Source: JBEBGV01 sp040081265 | GTDB taxonomy: Bacteria > Acidobacteriota > Vicinamibacteria > Vicinamibacterales > UBA2999 | DNA: 44,739 bases | Reading direction: 5' to 3' | Assembly: GCA_040081265.1 (NCBI GenBank) | Contig: JBEBGV010000040.1 | Location: forward strand, 1 to 44,739 | Part shown: positions 40,797 through 44,739 of the stretch, piece after piece | Position numbering within the stretch: position 1 is the first letter of the stretch | Layout of the letters: every line of letters begins with the position of its first letter | Notes under the pieces: generated by a model | Database searches by the model: none | Seen by the model: the letters and a program-made list of their open reading frames with translations, nothing else | What the model was told of the DNA's origin: nothing | Program-made: the position numbers and the translations under genes

Positions 40797-41252
40797 GTGC
40801 GCATTGCGGGTCTGGACGTCGGTGAGCGTCGAATCGGTATTGCGATCAGCGACCCGACACGGTTGTTGGCGCGACCGCTGGAGACCCTTCGGGTCGGTGG
40901 TCTTGGTGTGGCGTCCATTGATGAACTGGTCGAGGTGCTGACCGATCTCCAGCGGGAAGACGACGGGCTGGAACTCGTGGTGGTCGGGCTGCCACGGCGG
41001 CTGGACGGCACGCCCAATGCCATGACCGCCAGGGTCGAGATGTTTGCCCGCATCCTGCACACACGTATCGGTCTACCGGTTGTGTTTCAGGATGAGCGGC
41101 TGACCAGCCGCGAGGCGGAGAGCCGGCTGGCCCTTCGTGAGAAGGACTGGCGCGCCAGGAAGGCCAAGCTCGACGCCGCCGCCGCGGCCATCATCCTGCA
41201 GGACTACCTCGATGAGCATTCCACCACACCCACGAGCGACAGTGTTCACTAG
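40797..41252 (+). CDS. ruvX: Holliday junction resolvase-like RuvX/YqgF
   Basis: This 151-residue RNase H-fold protein takes part in 16S rRNA 5' end processing and perhaps junction resolution. GLDVGERRIGIAISD holds the first metal Asp, VVVGLPRRLDG is the second family motif, and FQDERLTSREAE the third; LDAAAAAIILQDYLD ends the fold. GTG at 40797 starts the conserved N-terminus at once. Its length is normal. It is followed by mltG after 18 bases, a common pairing. Confidence 0.92.
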   Translation: MRIAGLDVGERRIGIAISDPTRLLARPLETLRVGGLGVASIDELVEVLTDLQREDDGLELVVVGLPRRLDGTPNAMTARVEMFARILHTRIGLPVVFQDERLTSREAESRLALREKDWRARKAKLDAAAAAIILQDYLDEHSTTPTSDSVH

Positions 41253-41270
41253 TCCCGCCTGAGCGTTCTG

Positions 41271-42323
41271 ATGCGTCGCTTGACCGCCCTCATCCTGATT
41301 TTCATCGTGGTCATCCTGCTCGGGATTCCCGTGTATCTCGGAACGTTGGGCTGGGTGCGCATTACCGAACCCTATCGCGGTTACCGCGGCACCGAGCAAT
41401 TCGTGGAAATTCCTCTCGGCACGAGCACGGCCGAGATCGGGCGCCGGCTCGCCGAGGCGGGGGTGGTGCCCGACCGATACACCTTTCGCGGCGCCGTGTG
41501 GTGGACGGGTGCGGGCAGTCGTCTGAAAGCGGGCGAGTATCGCTTTGATCGGGCGCTGACCCCGGTTGCCGTGATCGAGCGACTCGAGCGAGGTGACGTC
41601 TTCACGCGGCGCATCACGTTTCCCGAGGGCATGACGGTCGCGGAAATGGCTGCCCTGTACGAAATGCGGGGGTTCGGCCCGGCTGCCGACTTCGTGACCG
41701 CCGCCCGCGACGTGACAGCCATTCGCGGCCTCGACCCGATCGCACCCGATCTTGAGGGGTATCTGTTCCCGGACACCTACGCTCTCGCACGGGCGGCGTC
41801 GCCCAGTGTTCTGGTGGGGATGATGGTCGAGCGCTTCAAGGCCGCGTACGACCAGGCGCTCGACGGTCGAGCCCCCGACAGCGTGCCCAGCGTACGGGAG
41901 ACCGTGACGCTGGCCTCTCTCGTCGAGAAGGAGACCGGAAGCGACGAGGAGCGCGCGACGGTCGCGGCGGTGTACCGCAACCGTCTCCGGATCGGGATGG
42001 CGATGCAGGCGGATCCGACGGTGGTGTTCGCGCTCGCCAGGGCAGGTCGGTACGACGGGAACATCAGGCGAGACGACCTCATGTTCGATTCCCCGTACAA
42101 CACTTACAGATATCCGGGCCTGCCACCCGGCCCCATCGCCGCGCCGGGGCTCGCCGCCTTACGCGCGGCGTTGGCACCCGCCAATGTTCCCTTCCTCTAT
42201 TTCGTAAGCCGCAACGATGGCACTCACGTATTCGCCCAGACGCTGGCCGAGCACAACCGCAACGTCCAGCGCTTTCAGGTGGAGTTCTTCAGAAGGCAGA
42301 GGACGGGGGGCAGTAGACAGTAG
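41271..42323 (+). CDS. mltG: Endolytic murein transglycosylase MltG
   Basis: This 350-residue inner-membrane enzyme cuts nascent glycan strands and so sets their length. One N-terminal helix (LTALILIFIVVILLGIPVYL) is followed by a LysM-like part (IPLGTSTAEIGRRLAEAGV, AGEYRF) and the YceG core. The catalytic Glu is in LASLVEKETG near residue 218. MQADPTVVFAL, DSPYNTYRYPGLPPGPIAAPG and YFVSRNDGTHVFAQTLAEHN are family marks. The stop codon and last residues fall inside a 7-bp repeat array, so the C-terminus may have been altered by it. Confidence 0.92.
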   Translation: MRRLTALILIFIVVILLGIPVYLGTLGWVRITEPYRGYRGTEQFVEIPLGTSTAEIGRRLAEAGVVPDRYTFRGAVWWTGAGSRLKAGEYRFDRALTPVAVIERLERGDVFTRRITFPEGMTVAEMAALYEMRGFGPAADFVTAARDVTAIRGLDPIAPDLEGYLFPDTYALARAASPSVLVGMMVERFKAAYDQALDGRAPDSVPSVRETVTLASLVEKETGSDEERATVAAVYRNRLRIGMAMQADPTVVFALARAGRYDGNIRRDDLMFDSPYNTYRYPGLPPGPIAAPGLAALRAALAPANVPFLYFVSRNDGTHVFAQTLAEHNRNVQRFQVEFFRRQRTGGSRQ

Positions 42324-42343
42324 ACAGTCGGCAGTGGGCAGTC
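42309..42343. repeat. 7-bp tandem array, five units (GGCAGTN)
   Basis: GGCAGTA, GACAGTA, GACAGTC, GGCAGTG, GGCAGTC. The first two units encode the last residues and stop of mltG. Same family as 23605-23660. Confidence 0.75.
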
Positions 42344-42351
42344 GGCGGCGA

Positions 42352-44637
42352 TCAGGTGCTCGAGTCTGGGCGGCGCGTCACGACAGCCTTGAGGCGATCC
42401 CAGACACCCGCCCCTGCCGACGCACTCCGATCCAGCCGCACGGAGAATCCGAAGTCGTCTGACCCACCAAGGGCCAGTGCATCGAAGCCGGATTGTCGAG
42501 CCGTGGCGGCCAGGTCCTCGATGTCGTCGCGCCTGCCCATTGTGATCAGGATCGAGTGCAGGCCCGCGCCGCTCAGCAGGCCCGTCGCGCCGGCGAGCAC
42601 GCGCGCAGCCTCGCGCCGCACATTGATGCGTATGGCGGCTGGCGGCGGGACACCGTAGCGCGCGACCACCTCATCGAGCCGCTCTGCGCACACGGGCTGT
42701 CCCTGCCGGCTGTCGTCTGCCTCGCGTCTGGGCCGCCATTCACGGTTGCGCAGCACGTGATGCTCGCCGCCGGCCGGGCCTGAGAACTCGAGCTCGAAGA
42801 GCCCGCCTGAGTCGCTGAGGGCAATCGGCAGCGGGATCACCCCGTGCGAGGCACCGTTCAATCGGACGTTCTCGCTCAGCGTACGGAACACCAGGAAACC
42901 AGGTTCGAACGCCACAGCGAGGGCACCTCGCGTGAGGGCCGCCAGCAGCGAGTACGTGCCGATGCCGGCACCGACGTCGTAGAAGACGTCACCCGGTGTG
43001 ACGACGTCTTCCATCCAGGCGCTGACGACCGGATCGATGCGGAGTTGTCCCTGCCCCCTGAATCGCCGCGTTTCGTGCGTGGCGAACAGTTGGACACCGG
43101 GAGCGCCCTCGAGCTTGAGCTTCTTGATCGGCAGGGGTTCCGATAGCGACCGAACCTCGAAGTCGGGCTCGAGCTGCTGCGGCGCGGCAGGGGAGACCGT
43201 CTGCGCGCCGACCTTGTCTGCGGATGCCGACGCGGACGCGTGCGCGGCGAGCAGCGCGCTGGCCAGGAGGGGTGCGACCGGACGATCGCCATGTGGCCGG
43301 AGAAAGTCCATCACGAAGGCCTTGATGCTCTCGGCGCGGTGGGGACCGTTGAGGGTCTCGGCCAGGTGCTGCAGGTGAGTGGCAAGGTCCGGCGCGTATT
43401 GCACAAACCCGCCGTGGTCTCGCAGCAGGTACTCGAAGTGCAGCGTGTGTGCCTGCCCGTCGGCAGCGTCCCCGGTGGCCAGGACCGTGAAGACAGGCCG
43501 TCCCGCGATTCCCGCTTCAAGTTCGGCGCTGGTGTTCAACGCGACAACCGCGTCGGCGTGGTGCAGGCACTCGTAGAAGGCCTGGGGGGTCCCATAGGTA
43601 GTGCGCAGGACTACCGCGCGAGGGTCGGCAAACGGCGAGTGCGCCCAGCCCGTCGCCTGTGGAATCTCTCCCCAGGTAATCGACGGGGGCTCAGCGCCAT
43701 CAGGCTCGAAGGGCACATCCGGATGGGGACGAACGACCACGTTGCAGGACCGCAGCGCGTCGGACTCGCTCGAACGCAGCGACGCGAGCCAGGTGGCAAT
43801 GAAGGCGGGTTCCTCCGCGGCGATGAACTTCGACGAGCAGAGATAGAGAATCGTCGGCTTGCGAGGGTCGAGCTTCAACGGCGCAAAGAACGCATCGCGT
43901 GAGATGACGCTGCGCAGGGAGAAGAACTCATCGAATCGTGGGGCCCCGATCACCTCCACCCGTGCCGCAGGGTAGTCGTGCAGCTCCTGGGCTTCGCGAA
44001 CCTGCCTGGCATTCCAGACAAACATCCGGTCCGGCGCCACGTGCAGGGCTCCCTTGGTGCTGAGGTTGTCCCAGCTGAAGAGCAGCATCCACACCGGGAT
44101 GCCGAGTGCCTGCGCGCTCTTGATGAAGTCGCTCTGGCCGGAGCCGAAGTGAAGGCCGGGTGAGACCAGTACTGCGTCGGGCGTGTGGCGTCTGAGGAAT
44201 TCTTCGTGGAGCGGGTCGCTCGGAATCGTCAGCTCGATGTGCGCGAGTGCGGCGCGCAGCCGTGCACCACTGGTCGCTGGCAGCGGCAGGATGGGGTCGT
44301 GGCCCCCGGTGGTCGTCGCCAGTTCTCTGAGCAGTCGCACCTGGGCGCGCTGGTGCAACTTGGCGGCGCGGGCGTAAGACGGCTGGAAATAATGGGCCCA
44401 GTCGCGCGTGCTGCGCACGAGCGGCGCAGCGCGCCGCCACCCATCGCCACGTTCCTCCGGACAGGACACCAGCGTGAACCGCGCACTGCTGAACGTGTCC
44501 GTGAGCCTGCGATCGCGCTCGACATCGCGCTGCTGGATGGCGAGGGTGACTGCGTGCCCCCGGGCCAGAAGCTCCGCGATCGTTGTCTCGAACGTATCGA
44601 CGTTCTTCTTCTGCTTCGCGACGAAGAGGAAGCGCAT
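42352..44637 (-). CDS. Glycosyltransferase-like / FkbM methyltransferase fusion
   Basis: This is a 761-residue two-part protein. Residues 1 to about 465 form a GT-B-like fold of the kind found in surface glycan synthesis: MRFLFVAKQKKNVDTF at the start, PDAVLVSPG, VWMLLFSWDNLS, ILYLCSSKF, VVVRPHPD, and ALNTSAELEAGIAGRPVFTV, the donor-site segment. A short Ala/Ser linker (LLAAHASASASAD) leads to an FkbM methyltransferase (about 535-740): DVFYDVGAGIGTYSLLAALTRGAL binds SAM, then VAFEPGFLVFRTLSENVRLNG. The protein may join a sugar or polyol phosphate and methylate the product. Substrates are unknown. Confidence 0.75.
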   Translation of the reverse strand: MRFLFVAKQKKNVDTFETTIAELLARGHAVTLAIQQRDVERDRRLTDTFSSARFTLVSCPEERGDGWRRAAPLVRSTRDWAHYFQPSYARAAKLHQRAQVRLLRELATTTGGHDPILPLPATSGARLRAALAHIELTIPSDPLHEEFLRRHTPDAVLVSPGLHFGSGQSDFIKSAQALGIPVWMLLFSWDNLSTKGALHVAPDRMFVWNARQVREAQELHDYPAARVEVIGAPRFDEFFSLRSVISRDAFFAPLKLDPRKPTILYLCSSKFIAAEEPAFIATWLASLRSSESDALRSCNVVVRPHPDVPFEPDGAEPPSITWGEIPQATGWAHSPFADPRAVVLRTTYGTPQAFYECLHHADAVVALNTSAELEAGIAGRPVFTVLATGDAADGQAHTLHFEYLLRDHGGFVQYAPDLATHLQHLAETLNGPHRAESIKAFVMDFLRPHGDRPVAPLLASALLAAHASASASADKVGAQTVSPAAPQQLEPDFEVRSLSEPLPIKKLKLEGAPGVQLFATHETRRFRGQGQLRIDPVVSAWMEDVVTPGDVFYDVGAGIGTYSLLAALTRGALAVAFEPGFLVFRTLSENVRLNGASHGVIPLPIALSDSGGLFELEFSGPAGGEHHVLRNREWRPRREADDSRQGQPVCAERLDEVVARYGVPPPAAIRINVRREAARVLAGATGLLSGAGLHSILITMGRRDDIEDLAATARQSGFDALALGGSDDFGFSVRLDRSASAGAGVWDRLKAVVTRRPDSST

Positions 44638-44641
44638 GGAA

Positions 44642-44662
44642 ATAGGGGATAGGGGATAGGGG
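44642..44662. repeat. 7-bp tandem array, three units (ATAGGGG)
   Basis: ATAGGGG occurs at 44642-44648, 44649-44655 and 44656-44662. It has the same unit length as the GGCAGTN arrays but a different sequence. It lies between the fusion gene and the last partial gene. Confidence 0.7.
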
Positions 44663-44671
44663 AGGGGCCGG

Positions 44672-44739
44672 CTAGCGCAGTTGTCGGCGCAGGGCCAGCA
44701 GCCCCGGATGGCGCGCGTTGAGTTTCAGGCCACGTTCGA
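44672..44739 (-). CDS. C-terminal end of an unidentified protein (partial)
   Basis: The minus strand has an open frame from the right edge ending in a TAG stop at 44674-44672. The 22 visible codons read ERGLKLNARHPGLLALRRQLR, a basic helix like the end of a TPR or glycan-synthesis protein. The spacing before the fusion gene fits an operon. The rest is outside the window, so no function can be given. Confidence 0.5.
   Translation of the reverse strand, partial: ERGLKLNARHPGLLALRRQLR

Overview
The window is high-GC bacterial chromosome. The gene content is Gram-negative: an EnvC-like protein, outer-membrane barrels, a lipoprotein, DsbD, and ZapA next to 6S RNA. The style of the genes (PEGA pseudokinase, RskA-like coiled-coil protein, split PEP-utilising enzyme) and the many short GC-rich intergenic palindromes suggest an Acidobacteriota lineage, perhaps Vicinamibacteria. 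That placement is inferred from style, not from a database comparison.

Region 1 (1-4815) is the end of an integrative conjugative or mobilisable element. It holds a strong cruciform sequence, a small protein, a VirD4/TraG coupling ATPase, a VirB11/TrbB ATPase, a helix-turn-helix excisionase and a tyrosine integrase. The integrase points at the 3' end of a tRNA-His gene, the classic target of such elements. The rest of the element lies beyond the left edge.

Region 2 (4890-9570) starts with a cupin. It continues with a tightly overlapping three-gene operon: a PEP-utilising protein with a phosphohistidine domain, its separately encoded ATP-grasp half, and a DHA2-type efflux pump. Together the first two look like a split, order-reversed rifampin-phosphotransferase-type enzyme. 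An FmdB-like zinc ribbon follows.

Region 3 (9577-22802) is envelope and signalling genes: a degenerate histidine-kinase-like protein, a RodZ-like membrane protein, an outer-membrane barrel, DsbD, a lipoprotein, a coiled-coil/RskA protein, an unknown protein, a PEGA pseudokinase, a methyltransferase carrying an inserted Ig-like domain, a soluble lytic transglycosylase and a second methyltransferase.

Region 4 (22799-28703) has another outer-membrane protein, an MFS carrier and a heterodimeric ABC exporter. The carrier and exporter diverge from a 24-bp spacer.

Region 5 (28710-38289, all minus strand) is a translation and cell-division block read from right to left: tRNA-Val, thrS, infC (ATA start), rpmI, rplT, pheS, pheT, a ZapB-like coiled coil, zapA, 6S RNA, thiL and a 3D-domain protein.

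Region 6 (38347-44739) has an S41 peptidase-like protein that lacks the catalytic Lys, an EnvC-like protein, ruvX, mltG, a large glycosyltransferase-like/FkbM fusion and the tail of one more gene.

Two families of small repeats run through the gaps: REP-like GC-rich palindromes, often followed by CCTACG, and 7-bp tandem arrays of two kinds (GGCAGTN and ATAGGGG).
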